In this document: piece by piece, positions 42,778 through 53,227 of the stretch
Numbering within the stretch: the stretch's first letter is position 1
Layout of the letters: each line of letters opens with the position of its first letter
From: JABGQS01 sp963674545
GTDB taxonomy: Bacteria > Bacillota > Clostridia > Christensenellales > SZUA-584
DNA length: 64,000 nt
NCBI GenBank assembly: GCA_963674545.2
Contig: CAXXFB010000001.1
Coordinates: 1,178,001-1,242,000, forward strand
Reading direction: 5' to 3'
Made by a program: the position numbers and the translations under genes
Notes under the pieces: generated by a model
The model's input: only the letters and a program-made list of their open reading frames with translations
Database searches by the model: none
What the model was told of the DNA's origin: nothing

Positions 42778-44429
42778 ACGGTGTAATATATGCGAGATAT
42801 TCAAGTGACAATCAGAGAGAGGAATCCATCGAGGGACAAATACGTGAGTGTCAAGAATATGCCGACAAACAGGGAATAACTATCTTCGGAACGTATATTG
42901 ATCGAGCCTACTCTGCCAAAACTGACAATCGTCCTGAGTTTCAGAGAATGATCAAAGATAGTGCAAAACACCTGTTTGATGTTGTCATCGTCTGGAAGCT
43001 GGACAGGTTTGCCCGCAATCGTTATGATTCGGCACATAATAAAGCAACACTTAGAAAGAATGGCGTTAAGGTTATATCCGCAAAGGAAAACATCTCTGAT
43101 GGGCCGGAAGGAATCATCCTAGAGTCCATGCTTGAGGGCATGGCGGAATACTATTCCGCCGATCTGTCCGAGAAGATTGTGCGTGGTCTAACTGAAAACG
43201 CTTTAAAGGGGAAATATAACGGAGGCGGTCTGCCGCTAGGATATTCGACGGATAATGAGCAGCAATATCTGATAGACCCTCTGACCGCCCCGATTGTACA
43301 GGAGATTTTCACCCGATATGCAGACGGAGAAACGGTTACACAAATTACTGCCTCGCTGAATACGCGCGGCTTGGTATCCAGCAGGAAAAAGGCCTTCAAT
43401 AAGAACAGCCTGCATTCGATGTTAAAAAACAGGAAATACATTGGCGAGTATAGATACAAAAATATCGTTAACCCTGATACAATACCACCAATCATCTCAA
43501 AGGAGTTGTTTGCTTTGGTACAAGACCGGCTGGAAAAAAACAAGAAAGCGCCTGCTAAGAAAAAGGCTATTGTGGAATATTTGCTGACCACCAAACTTTT
43601 CTGTGGAAAATGCGGTGCGTTTATGGTAGGCGAAAGCGGGACAAGCGCAACGGGGCGTATGTACCACTACTACAAATGCGTCAATGTCAAACGGGGGAAG
43701 ACCTGCGACAAGAAAACAATCAAGAAGGACTTTATCGAGAAGTTCGTCGTATCGGAAACCAAACGCATTGTGTTCCAGGATGATATGATTGATCGGTTTG
43801 CGAATGCCATTGTGGAGTTCCAGAAAAAGGAGAATACTACGCTACCCTTGTTACAGAAACAGTTCAAGGAGGCGGAGAAGGGTATCAAGAACATGCTGGA
43901 TGCCATCCAGCAGGGCATTATCACTGCTTCCACGAAACAGCGTTTGGATGACTTGGAAGTCCAAAAAGAAGAGCTGGAAATTTCAATTGTACAGGAGAAA
44001 ATGCAAAAGCCTGTATTGACCAAGGAGCAGATTGTATTCTGGATTAGCCGGTTCAAGGACGGGAATATTGACGATGTAAAGTACCAGCACAGCGTAATCG
44101 ACGTATTCGTAAATTCGGTGTACGTGTATGATGACAAATTGGTGCTGATGTATAACTATAAGGACGGCGCCAAAACTGTATCTCTAGAGGATATTCAAAG
44201 TTCGGATTTAGTTGAGTGTGCTCCACCGAAAAAAAAAGCCCTTAAACTGGGCTTTTTTCATGCTTTGTTATGTTTTTCGAAACAACTCCTTGTTTCAGGC
44301 CACTATGCAGGCCACTACAAAGGACTAAAAGCCACTGTAAGAGGATTGAGCAGGTTTGAAGTGGATAAGCAGGAAAAGCCCATTGAACCTGATGATTCTC
44401 CATTAAACAGAACAGAATACAAGCACTAG
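42774..44429 (+). CDS. Large serine recombinase (TnpX-like)
   Basis: A 551-residue serine integrase that would integrate and excise the element. The resolvase domain starts at VIYARYSSDNQREESIEGQ (catalytic Ser10), with KLDRFARNRYD. The recombinase domain (GGGLPLGYSTD) and a zinc ribbon (FCGKCGAFM, later YYKCVNVKRGKTC) follow, then a coiled coil (about residues 355-410). The last about 65 residues, after SSDLVECAPP, run through a terminator-like hairpin and look like an extension formed by stop-codon loss or by the element-chromosome junction. Confidence 0.9.
   Translation: MNGVIYARYSSDNQREESIEGQIRECQEYADKQGITIFGTYIDRAYSAKTDNRPEFQRMIKDSAKHLFDVVIVWKLDRFARNRYDSAHNKATLRKNGVKVISAKENISDGPEGIILESMLEGMAEYYSADLSEKIVRGLTENALKGKYNGGGLPLGYSTDNEQQYLIDPLTAPIVQEIFTRYADGETVTQITASLNTRGLVSSRKKAFNKNSLHSMLKNRKYIGEYRYKNIVNPDTIPPIISKELFALVQDRLEKNKKAPAKKKAIVEYLLTTKLFCGKCGAFMVGESGTSATGRMYHYYKCVNVKRGKTCDKKTIKKDFIEKFVVSETKRIVFQDDMIDRFANAIVEFQKKENTTLPLLQKQFKEAEKGIKNMLDAIQQGIITASTKQRLDDLEVQKEELEISIVQEKMQKPVLTKEQIVFWISRFKDGNIDDVKYQHSVIDVFVNSVYVYDDKLVLMYNYKDGAKTVSLEDIQSSDLVECAPPKKKALKLGFFHALLCFSKQLLVSGHYAGHYKGLKATVRGLSRFEVDKQEKPIEPDDSPLNRTEYKH
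44229..44260 (+). terminator. Terminator hairpin inside the recombinase reading frame
   Basis: AAAAAAGCCC-TTAAACT-GGGCTTTTTT is a textbook terminator, yet the frame stays open through it to 44429. Most transcripts would end before the stop codon. Confidence 0.8.
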
Positions 44430-44517
44430 ATGAGCCTTTTAACCAAAGGTGTACTGGATATCTTACATTCATTTCGGTATAGTTATTTAGTAAATAAACT
44501 AGTATAGGATAAATAAT

Positions 44518-45585
44518 ATGAGAATTAGTTCAAATAAGAACTCTTCACTACATTATCAAGGTTGCTTGATCGGCGGTGCAATTGGAGATGCTCTCGGCTG
44601 GCCGGTTGAATTTATTAGTTTAAATGAAATCAGAAACGTATACGGCCAACATGGTGTAAAAAGTATTGACATAGTTAACGGTCTTCCAGCTGAAATCTCA
44701 GATGACACTCAAATGACTCTTTTTACTGCTGAAGGTACATTACGTGCGATGACAAGGTCTCGTCATAAAGGCATTTGTCACTTGCCTTCTGTCATATATA
44801 CTGTTTTTGCACGCATATTTGCGTTGGCTGTATACACAAGGTGCTTCATCAGATCTGAGCGAACTAATACTCACCGGAAATCTTATCAAGGATCAAAGAT
44901 TATTTCATCGAAGAGCACCAGGGGACTCTTGTCTTTCCGCATTAACCAGCGGTTTGGTAGGAACAATGGAAAAACCTATCAACAATAGCAAAGGCTGCGG
45001 TGGCGTTATGAGAGTAGCACCTATTGGTTTAATTAGAAGCATTGAGGATCCGTTCTTAATTGCTTGCGAATGTGCGGCTTTAACTCACGGGCATCCAACC
45101 GGGTATTTAGCCGCAGGTACTTTTGCATTGATTATCCGAAACCTTATTACCGGATATGATGCAATTGAAGCTGTAAATATTTCGTTACGTGTCCTTAGCA
45201 AATATGATGATCACAAAGAAACATATGATGCGGTTTTCGAAGCTTTACAGTTGGCTCAAAATCACATCAATACAATAGACGCCTTAACCGGCTTGGGCAA
45301 GGTTGGATCGCAGAAGAAGCGTTAGCTATAGCAGTATTTTGTTTTGTAAGATACCGGGATGATTTTCAACAAGCCGTTTGTGCAGCAGTAAACCATAGCG
45401 GAGACAGTGACAGCACTGGTTCAATCACAGGCAATCTAATCGGTGCATATTTAGGAAAAGAGGCTATCCCAAACGAATGGATAAACTGCATTGAGCTATC
45501 AGACACGATTCAAACTATATCGAATGATCTTTTAACTGAGTTTGAAGACACAACCGAATGGCGGGACAGATACCCCGGTTACTAA
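44518..45585 (+). pseudogene. ADP-ribosylglycohydrolase (DraG-like), frameshifted
   Basis: DraG-family enzymes remove ADP-ribose from proteins or nucleic acids. All family motifs remain but in three frames: GCLIGGAIGDALGWPVEF and SDDTQMTLFTAEG in the first, HGHPTGYLAAG in the second and VNHSGDSDSTGSITGNLIGA in the third. The first shift is near 44790-44815 and the second near 45298-45310, where one base seems missing before GWIAEEAL. Decay is recent, or the indels are assembly errors. It lies between the mobilizable element and the defence-like island and converges with the helicase gene. Confidence 0.8.
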
Positions 45586-48500
45586 CTGTAAGTAATTTTC
45601 TTCTGGGGCATCAATACCAGCTGCATATCAATGATTTTACTTCTTACTTCATCATCCATATTAATACTAAGATATGCTAATAGATCCTGTTGACGCGGCT
45701 GGCCGAAAGCCAGTCTGTATAGTGTTAACATATCTTTCAGTTGGACAAACCGACCTACTTCTTTGCTATATGGGAGCATAGGTACGATTCGACGGATATG
45801 TGCATCACCATCCTCAAATATCCAATAGGGTATCAGGTCGTTACTTCCATCCGATTTAAGCTCTAAAGCTGTATCAAATAACCACTCCCAGATATCCTCT
45901 TTTGAATTTAGCCCTCTCTTTCTGGCATATTGTAATCCGTACTTCTGTACAATATTTTTTCTGACTGCTAGCCCCTTATAGCGCTGTACACGGCCTTCGC
46001 GCTGTTCAAGGTCAACCGGATTAGACGGCAAATTCCAATGTACAACAGAATGACACCATGGATGAAAGTCCAATCCTTCCTGCCCAAGCGAAGTGCTTAT
46101 TAATACAAAAGGACGAAATGGTGAGTTAAAGGCACTTTGTACATCCTGAGCTCTTGCTAAAGATTCGCCTTGGTCAGATTTTAGTTTCCCATATCTAAGT
46201 GCAAAGTTGCATCGTATATTAAACCGATTAACCTTAACCCCATCTTGTTCAGGAATAAACTCATCAAGCTGTACCCTTGATGTCTTTAGCGTCAGAGCTT
46301 CTATGAACGGTGTGAAAACTTCAATGACAGCACTTTTATCAGGGTTTTCGTTCGCCCTTAACTCTTCAGCATATAAGTGGAACTGTTCATCAATTAATGA
46401 CTGCATATTACCGTCAACACTATACTGCAACACTTGTCTCCAGTAATCATCTTGATCTGTCATGCTACGGACGAGCATTGTATTCTCCGGTTTATTAAAC
46501 AGAGTTCTGAATCCATTGCCAACTTCAGCTGCAATTATATATGCTGTTTTTGGATCAATCCCTCTTACTGTCCTTTTGATTGCACGCAATGCACATGTCC
46601 CCGGTCCTGCCAAAGCAATATAAGCCAGTACTGAAGTTAAATCATCCGGTATTTTTCCTATCGTTTCATTACAAGCTATCTCATAATATGCATCAATGTG
46701 TTTTCTAAGACCTGAGCTGGTTTTATCCTGCCACTTGACCCATTCATGCATACTAGTAACAACAGAGTGTTCTTCAAACATTGCAGTTGCTTTGCTATAC
46801 CATTGAACATCCTCTTGCCCGGTTTCGGTTTCAGAAGAAATAAGACCAACCCTATCCCTTATTTTCTCTTCAATAATTGCTAGCATCTGCTGCTGTGTTA
46901 GATCGCCGTCCGCTTCCATCGCAATCAAAAGCGGATCAATTTCATTAGCTAACCATTCACAGGGCATCATCCAGGCAAATATCGGCATGTTAACTGGTCG
47001 ATCGTCCACTATACGAAACTCAAGCAAAGTAGATAAGTCTGATAGATTACTGTACTCTAACCCTTCTTTATCTCTATATGATTTCACCATAAGGCGCTCT
47101 GCTTCATATGAGAGCAAAGTTGACACCGCATCCGGTACTGCATTCCAGCTTGAAAATATAATATTTTTAGATAGTTTTTCCGTGTTCTCAAACACTCCGC
47201 TATTTGCATAATATGGCATTGAAGGAGGCATCCAAAGCAGCTTCCACATGCCCTTCCCCACTGTTTCATCCATCAAATATCGTAGTCTAGGATTCGCAGG
47301 TTCGATTTTTGCGTACCTCTCGATTTTTTCTTGTGATATCATCCTATCTTCAGCTTGGTCAATAATACCTAGCATCAGATGCGAATCAGTCTCAATTAGC
47401 TTATCTACACGATCTCTTAAATGATATCCTTTCAGATAGTTCAACAGATACGGGCTCGACTTCCAATATTCAATTACATTGTGCGACTGAACTGCTTCGG
47501 CCACATCACCGAAATAAGTAGCGTGCCGTAGGTCATTGGCTTCAACGCCAACAATCTGCTTATATTCACGCAGCATAGCATTATGATCCTTGGTAATGTT
47601 TACGCGTTCAGTTCGGCACATCACTTGCATCAGCTTCTCCCTTAATTCTAATGTCAGTCTGCTATCAAACGTTTCAGGGTCATTCAATGCATATCTATAC
47701 TGACGCAACGATTCTTTAAGAGATTGTATTTTCTGATCATCATGCTTATAAAGAAAAGACAGTGTATCTAAGAAGTCCAGGTAATGATTCTCATCTTCCG
47801 TGTTTAGCGTCATCATTTTATATGGTGTGGCGGACAATAACAGCAGTTTCACCTTGCTGTTTTCGTCACTATATTCAAACATGCTTTTTGCAAGCATGGC
47901 CGCCTCAGAGTCCCCGTTCAATATGCTTTTAAACCTTTGAAATTCATCCAAAATGATAATGTCTGGCTCTAGCGCATCAACACAAACTGCAGCAAGTTTT
48001 TGCCGAAGTTTACCTACAACTTCGTTTGCTTTTCTATTATACTTGTCCGGCCATTTTTCTCTGTTATATGAGAACATATTAGAACACTCTTTTAATGCAT
48101 CCAAAAGCCCATGGTCCGCTTGGACTACATCAATATAATCTTTTACTAACTTTTTATCACATTCAAGCTCTTCCCCATTCTTTATCATGCCACCCCAATT
48201 GCCGTACCCTACTCTCCTGCGCAAGAGATTTTTGAATCCATTTCTATTTATATCAGGTAAGGATTTTAACATATGATAAATCAGTATACGTTCGTCATAT
48301 CTCCCATCACTGCAGCCAAGATCTAATGATGTCTGGGGTGAAAAGCTAATGAAGTTCACATTTGAGTATAGATCCTTTTTAGCTTCATTCAACTTTTTTA
48401 CTTCAACAGGCAAAAGAGTCAACCGGTCTACATTTCTTACTGCTTGGTTATCCAGCACATTTAGTTTGCGAATATTCTGTCTCGCGATGGCAGCGTTGGA

Positions 48501-48731
48501 GCAGATATAGACCACATCAAATCGATCGATCGTATCTTGGCAGTGTTCAATAGCTTTAGCAATCACGCCACGGGCAACCATAGTTTTACCCAGCCCAACT
48601 TCATCAGACAGCAAAAACCTGTCCGTTTTATCATAGCGGTACAGTTGATCAAATATATATTCAACTGTGTTTCTCTGAAAGTCTTTTAGATGTTCGAGCG
48701 CTTTATCTGCTTTAAATCGGTTATTATTCAT
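45582..48731 (-). CDS. SNF2/DEAD-like superfamily 2 helicase of the defence-like island
   Basis: A 1049-residue superfamily 2 helicase. Walker A is SDEVGLGKTMVARG (about residues 42-55), motif II IILDEFQRF (259-267), motif III LLLSATPYKM (297-306), and motifs V/VI occupy about 876-920 (STSLGQEGLDF, VHWNLPSNPVDLEQREGRVQ). The long middle region is of unknown fold. Its ATG overlaps the stop of the phospholipase D gene in ATGA. Helicase plus PLD nuclease plus an unknown protein is a known defence composition. It would move on nucleic acid for the coupled nuclease; inferred. Confidence 0.85.
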   Translation of the reverse strand: MNNNRFKADKALEHLKDFQRNTVEYIFDQLYRYDKTDRFLLSDEVGLGKTMVARGVIAKAIEHCQDTIDRFDVVYICSNAAIARQNIRKLNVLDNQAVRNVDRLTLLPVEVKKLNEAKKDLYSNVNFISFSPQTSLDLGCSDGRYDERILIYHMLKSLPDINRNGFKNLLRRRVGYGNWGGMIKNGEELECDKKLVKDYIDVVQADHGLLDALKECSNMFSYNREKWPDKYNRKANEVVGKLRQKLAAVCVDALEPDIIILDEFQRFKSILNGDSEAAMLAKSMFEYSDENSKVKLLLLSATPYKMMTLNTEDENHYLDFLDTLSFLYKHDDQKIQSLKESLRQYRYALNDPETFDSRLTLELREKLMQVMCRTERVNITKDHNAMLREYKQIVGVEANDLRHATYFGDVAEAVQSHNVIEYWKSSPYLLNYLKGYHLRDRVDKLIETDSHLMLGIIDQAEDRMISQEKIERYAKIEPANPRLRYLMDETVGKGMWKLLWMPPSMPYYANSGVFENTEKLSKNIIFSSWNAVPDAVSTLLSYEAERLMVKSYRDKEGLEYSNLSDLSTLLEFRIVDDRPVNMPIFAWMMPCEWLANEIDPLLIAMEADGDLTQQQMLAIIEEKIRDRVGLISSETETGQEDVQWYSKATAMFEEHSVVTSMHEWVKWQDKTSSGLRKHIDAYYEIACNETIGKIPDDLTSVLAYIALAGPGTCALRAIKRTVRGIDPKTAYIIAAEVGNGFRTLFNKPENTMLVRSMTDQDDYWRQVLQYSVDGNMQSLIDEQFHLYAEELRANENPDKSAVIEVFTPFIEALTLKTSRVQLDEFIPEQDGVKVNRFNIRCNFALRYGKLKSDQGESLARAQDVQSAFNSPFRPFVLISTSLGQEGLDFHPWCHSVVHWNLPSNPVDLEQREGRVQRYKGLAVRKNIVQKYGLQYARKRGLNSKEDIWEWLFDTALELKSDGSNDLIPYWIFEDGDAHIRRIVPMLPYSKEVGRFVQLKDMLTLYRLAFGQPRQQDLLAYLSINMDDEVRSKIIDMQLVLMPQKKITYS

Positions 48732-50493
48732 GTTGTCTCCAATACCTTCTCAATTTCATGCCATAGCTCTTTAAAATCTTCTGGGATCAAACTGTCATTC
48801 GTTTCTGATATTTTATCAACGAGCTTCTTGATACTGTAAAATGCTTTTCTGTCTTTTGTCAGCGTACGTACCATTTCTTCTAATAAGGGTAATTGCTGCA
48901 TGCTCATATGCTGATTTCTGTTGGTATCAGATCTGCGCAAATGCATAAGCGCATCATACATATCACCATCATTCTGGCTACATACTAATAGATAAATATA
49001 TCTCAAGAAGTTATTCCCATTTGAAATAATATAGTTTATCAGCGCACTTTCCCGATCTTTTGGAGGATTGATAAGCGGCAAGTTCAATACGAACTTCAAA
49101 ACGTGTTCGCTATCGACTTCAATTCTAAAAGCTATTAATCCAGTAATATCAATTCGCCCGACAATACCAATCGATGCTTCATTGCTGGTATCGATTCGAC
49201 GTTGTCGAACTTCCTTAATAGTAATAGGCCACGCATAGATATCAATTTCGTCAGAAACCGTCCCTGGCTTTTCACTGCAAAGTTTGACCTCCCATCTGTC
49301 CTCATCCTTTTGCTCACATAGCACCTTATACTCTTTAATAATAATGCCACGGCGGATTTCTTCCAATAGTAGTTCTTTCTGATCTTTTTCATTTTCTACA
49401 GTAGTTTTTTGATATGGTAAAACATAATCCAACAGGCCGAGCAGGTTATCGTCAATGCTTCCGCCCATCTTTGAACGTTTGCCGACTAATCGAGCCATAA
49501 TCTCAACGTTCTTCCCTGTGCTCATGGCAGCATCTGTAGCATTCGCCGAGCCTATATACATAGTAGAATCATAACCCTTGTTTGATATCATTACTTTTGC
49601 ATGAAGACCTTCAAGGCTATCCTCGTTTTCTCTCTCTTCAATAAGTTCACTTTCGCCCAGCGTATAAACCTGTGCAAATCGTGCAATTGTCTTTTCCTTA
49701 AGTTTGTCTAAAGTCTCAGATCTTGATATCAGTATATTTGCTTCTTTTGGCGTATCCCAAACCAGTTTTTCCAAGGCGTAGTCGCTGCAGAAAGGTGATA
49801 TAACCAAGTTCTTATAGCCTTTTAGACTTGGAAACGATATATGCTTATCAAAACCAAACAATAGGAAATCTATCTGTTCAATACCTTCGGGGTATTCCCA
49901 AGATACAGTATCAAGCCCATTCAAAAGTCTTTCAATCCCTTCCCTTCTGCTGGCACTTATCTTTTCATCTGAGTTAATAACTGTTTGAAAAAGCCTCTTA
50001 ATAGGCTCGTTTGGTTTGGTGCAGCTTTTGAACCTGAAGAATCTTCGTCAAGGCAAAGGCACATATCCCAACTGTTATCAAATGTCACATTCCGTGAAGA
50101 TATAATTAGTCGGTGGAGCATGTCGTTTTCGGATTTGCTGTTTTTATATCTAAGTAGCCAGCATTTCGGATGAAAAGCGCCTTCATTAGGCGCATGTGTT
50201 TCATGGATTATAGGCTCAAGCAGGCTGTACATTTCGTGTACAACTTTGGGATAAAGCATCCTTCCTTTGTCCAGGAAGATATCAATCTTATCTGTTACCT
50301 TACATATTGCATCGTACAATAAGATGACGTCTTTTATATCCCCCGCCATATCAAACGCTGCCAGATTTAATGGTACCGTTATTGCCATTAGCGGATCTAG
50401 AGAGAATGTTGTTGCAATAGCTCTGTCCAACAAATATCCCGACGGTGGTTTCAACATCGACGATAACAAGTTTCTTTTCGCAGGATCCAACAT
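48728..50493 (-). pseudogene. Phospholipase D-like (HKD) nuclease, split by a 5-bp tandem duplication
   Basis: Two HKD half-sites identify a PLD-superfamily protein, probably a nuclease. The first is in AFHPKCWLL with SSRNVTFDN (about residues 107-140); the second in GLHAKVMISNKGYDS with YIGSANATDA. The reading frame breaks at 50010-50019, where TTTGG is present twice in tandem (plus strand). Removing one copy joins both parts into one protein of about 586 residues. The start overlaps the DUF6361 end by coupling (1 bp gap), and the stop overlaps the helicase start. Confidence 0.85.
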
Positions 50494-50494
50494 G

Positions 50495-51712
50495 CTATTT
50501 CACCCCCAACCCTTCGAATAGGTCGTTCAGCAAAATCTGTACATTGCCCCAACGATTATTCATAAACCTCGTTCCTGAACCTCCACCCCAGTTATCTAGC
50601 ATATGTATATTAACAAATCTGGATCGCCCTCTTTTTAAATGTGTTTCTCGTTTGAATATAATTTCTTTTGCTTGTTTATCGCTTAAAATAGAAGAGCTTG
50701 TTTTTGATATATTTAGCCATTCTTCAACAAAGCTGATAGTATTGGCTGCAATATAATGAGGAGACTCTTCATAGTCAACGATGCGCCAAAACTCCTGTAT
50801 ATCCCATTTATTTAAGAACTCTGTACTTGTTTCATATTTTTCTATTTCAGCTTTGTATTTTACTACCAGGTCTTCTCGGTTTGCTTTCTCAGCAAGCATA
50901 AGATTGTATAAATAAGCAGCCCCATGTATCAGGGTTGCAAATAAGTAAGCATGTTCTATCTGTTTTTTGTGAGATGATGAGAAATCAGCATATTTAAGAT
51001 GCTCTCTAACGTGATCGACATCAGTTGGCACACCGTTTTGTGCAAGCCAAGCTAATAGACTGCCTTTGTGGTGTTGAATTATACATTCTTGCAAATATTC
51101 AGCTTCATTATATGTTAAATCACACGAAGCATATTCAGGGAAATCTGATGGTTTCGAAGGTAAAGAGTCGTCCCAGGTTGTAGCTAAAAGTATGCGGTCG
51201 TCTTGCCAATCATCGTTCCGGTTACTTCTAGAAAGTTTCGAGTGCTCGTAATCCCTCCGTTCGTCGTAAATATAACCAATCAAATTATGATATTCATCAC
51301 GTGATGCTTGAAGTTTAAATAATCCCCAACTTCTTAGACCGGACCAATACATTGAGCTTGGTAGAATTTTCAGTTCGAAACCGACTCTAGCGCCTATTAC
51401 ACCGTCTGTATTGTCGTTCTTCATAAGTGTTTTTATTAGTTCTCGTTCTGCTCTGTCCGCTAGAGCAGCAAACTGTCCCTTTTGCACTTTCTTTTGTTCA
51501 AGATCTTTATAAAGCCATGGTATGAAAAAAAAGTATCTTAACCGTGTATGCAAAGTACTTGTCCCCGGGAACATTATGTCAGATAGGCTATCTCTAATTG
51601 CGCCGATCCCCAACTCGTCTCTGCTGTCGTTTTCACTAAACATTGAAAGCGTTTTCATACTTTCTTCGCGTTCTTTGCTACTATAATCAATCCATGATAC
51701 AGTTGATGCCAT
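50495..51712 (-). CDS. DUF6361 family protein
   Basis: A 405-residue soluble protein that I recognise as DUF6361 (STVSWIDYSSKEREESMKTL at the start; LSDIMFPGTSTLHTRLRYFF about residue 44; late FVNIHMLDNWGGGSGTRFMN). The biochemical role is unknown; the family lies next to PLD and helicase genes. The stop is 1 bp from the PLD start, so translation is coupled. GAGG is 11 nt before the ATG. Confidence 0.75.
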   Translation of the reverse strand: MASTVSWIDYSSKEREESMKTLSMFSENDSRDELGIGAIRDSLSDIMFPGTSTLHTRLRYFFFIPWLYKDLEQKKVQKGQFAALADRAERELIKTLMKNDNTDGVIGARVGFELKILPSSMYWSGLRSWGLFKLQASRDEYHNLIGYIYDERRDYEHSKLSRSNRNDDWQDDRILLATTWDDSLPSKPSDFPEYASCDLTYNEAEYLQECIIQHHKGSLLAWLAQNGVPTDVDHVREHLKYADFSSSHKKQIEHAYLFATLIHGAAYLYNLMLAEKANREDLVVKYKAEIEKYETSTEFLNKWDIQEFWRIVDYEESPHYIAANTISFVEEWLNISKTSSSILSDKQAKEIIFKRETHLKRGRSRFVNIHMLDNWGGGSGTRFMNNRWGNVQILLNDLFEGLGVK

Positions 51713-51816
51713 TCTTCTTTTTACCTCATTGCTTTATTAATCATCTTTGATCTGTTTTATTTCTATACATCTTTGTTATTTATCTTACTCTTTCGCTATG
51801 GTATTGTCATCACACT

Positions 51817-53112
51817 TTAAACGACAAATACGTCTCCATCGTTTACTAAGACGACATTTTTCGCTATGGCTTTTATCGATTCAGGTTCCATTGTATGTAC
51901 TGGTACAACACTTTTTGGGTCAAGCGCCTTTATCATACGCTCAATATCGGCCACAGCTGCATGCCCACTTGTATGAAGTGCTTTTTGTACAAAGCATACG
52001 TCTTCAAGACGCTTCTCAAATCGTTGTTGATACTCACTGCTTCGATATCCTGGCCATAAAGAATATATAAACAGCCCGTTTTTAAATCCACAACTCTTCA
52101 GGTCTTTCCGCATTGACGGACGCATTATCATGACAATGTTATTTTGTATGTACTCAAGCTGCTTTCTCGATATATGGAACTCTGAGAAACGTTTTGCATA
52201 TTCTTCGCCAATCTCATCAAATATCTTTTTGGTCAAATTATAAGGGTAAAATACCTTAATATCAGCGTAGTTTTCATTTGGATAAGGTAAATTATTGCCA
52301 AGTTGACGCAACTCGTATAGTACGTTCGCAGTGTAAACATCAATGACAAATATCTTCCCACACCTTTTCGCTGCCCGATAGAAGGTAACAAGCCTGTCGA
52401 TGTTCTGACTTGATGATTGAAATAACACTGGTGCATCTAACCCTTTAATGTTCCTTACTATCTCTGACTCAAGCTCATCTTCTGTCAATACTTTTTCGTC
52501 TTGTCTGCCCAACATTGTCCCTTCTGTTAGCAACACATCCGCTTGTACTGTTGCGTTTTCAATAAATCGGTTGAAGCACTCAGCTTTACGCCCATGCCCT
52601 CGAAAATCACCAGTGTAAATTACCGTCTTACCATCTGCTCCAATCTCAAATGCTGCTGCATCAAAAGCAGAGTGATCCATTAGATATGGCTTTATGTGAA
52701 AATCTCCTATTACAAACGGATCATACATTGTAAATCTTTTTGCATTCAATGGATATCTCTCAATTATCTTGAAAAGCTGTGTTGTCTCGATAAGCTTTTT
52801 TGTCCCATCCGACATATATACCGGGATGCTAGGATGAATGTATTTCAACAATCCATAATGGTCAATATGAGCGTGCGATACTATTACAGCATCAAATATC
52901 GGCGTATCCCACGCATACAATCCTTGAATATAGGGCAATACTCCTAGTACTAGTAATTTCTCCGCGGGAAACTTGGCTATTCTCTCATCAATAGGCTTTT
53001 TTTTAAGAAATAACGGATAACCAGCATCGATAAGTATTCTCGTTTTTGATGCTTTAATTTTGATCAGCGTTCCGCCGATCTCTTTTGTACCCCGATAGAT
53101 CGTAATCTTCAT
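51817..53112 (-). CDS. MBL-fold beta-CASP protein (RNase J-like)
   Basis: A 431-residue metallo-beta-lactamase-fold protein. Zinc ligands are in VSHAHIDHYG (about residues 80-89), MDHSAFDA (His), YTGDFRGHG (Asp) and VPVHTMEP near the C-terminus. The beta-CASP motifs LLTEGT and LHTSGHA suggest a ribonuclease of the RNase J group, without the RNase J C-terminal domain. It lies about 100 bp upstream of the DUF6361 gene on the same strand, in the defence-like island. Confidence 0.82.
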   Translation of the reverse strand: MKITIYRGTKEIGGTLIKIKASKTRILIDAGYPLFLKKKPIDERIAKFPAEKLLVLGVLPYIQGLYAWDTPIFDAVIVSHAHIDHYGLLKYIHPSIPVYMSDGTKKLIETTQLFKIIERYPLNAKRFTMYDPFVIGDFHIKPYLMDHSAFDAAAFEIGADGKTVIYTGDFRGHGRKAECFNRFIENATVQADVLLTEGTMLGRQDEKVLTEDELESEIVRNIKGLDAPVLFQSSSQNIDRLVTFYRAAKRCGKIFVIDVYTANVLYELRQLGNNLPYPNENYADIKVFYPYNLTKKIFDEIGEEYAKRFSEFHISRKQLEYIQNNIVMIMRPSMRKDLKSCGFKNGLFIYSLWPGYRSSEYQQRFEKRLEDVCFVQKALHTSGHAAVADIERMIKALDPKSVVPVHTMEPESIKAIAKNVVLVNDGDVFVV

Positions 53113-53227
53113 GGCTCACCTTAATTTTGGAATATTGAAACAAAGCTCCGGTTTATCGAAAGACTTGCCGCAATATCACAATTTCTTTTTACGGTATTTT
53201 TCAGCTGCTCAGCTTAAACCTGTTCGT

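Larger units (their letters stand above)
36600..44480. mobile_element. Integrated mobilizable element (MobV relaxase plus large serine recombinase)
   Basis: The block carries relaxase, candidate oriT, ParM/ParR-like segregation genes, a sigma-like regulator, an XRE repressor and a terminal serine recombinase, a set typical of mobilizable elements in gut Clostridia. No type IV secretion genes are present, so transfer would need a helper. Boundaries are approximate: the left is judged from the terminator and relic at 36636-36727, the right from the recombinase end and the pseudogene that follows. No direct repeats were found. Confidence 0.65.

Noticed and set aside
36577..44500. AATAAACT at both sides of the mobilizable element as attachment sites
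   Set aside because: Eight AT-rich bases are expected by chance, and the flanking sequence does not extend the match.
51644..51657. TGAAAGCGTTTTCA, a perfect match to the CcpA cre consensus
   Set aside because: It lies inside the DUF6361 coding sequence about 55 bp after the start and is explained by codons for MKTLSM; no sugar gene is near.
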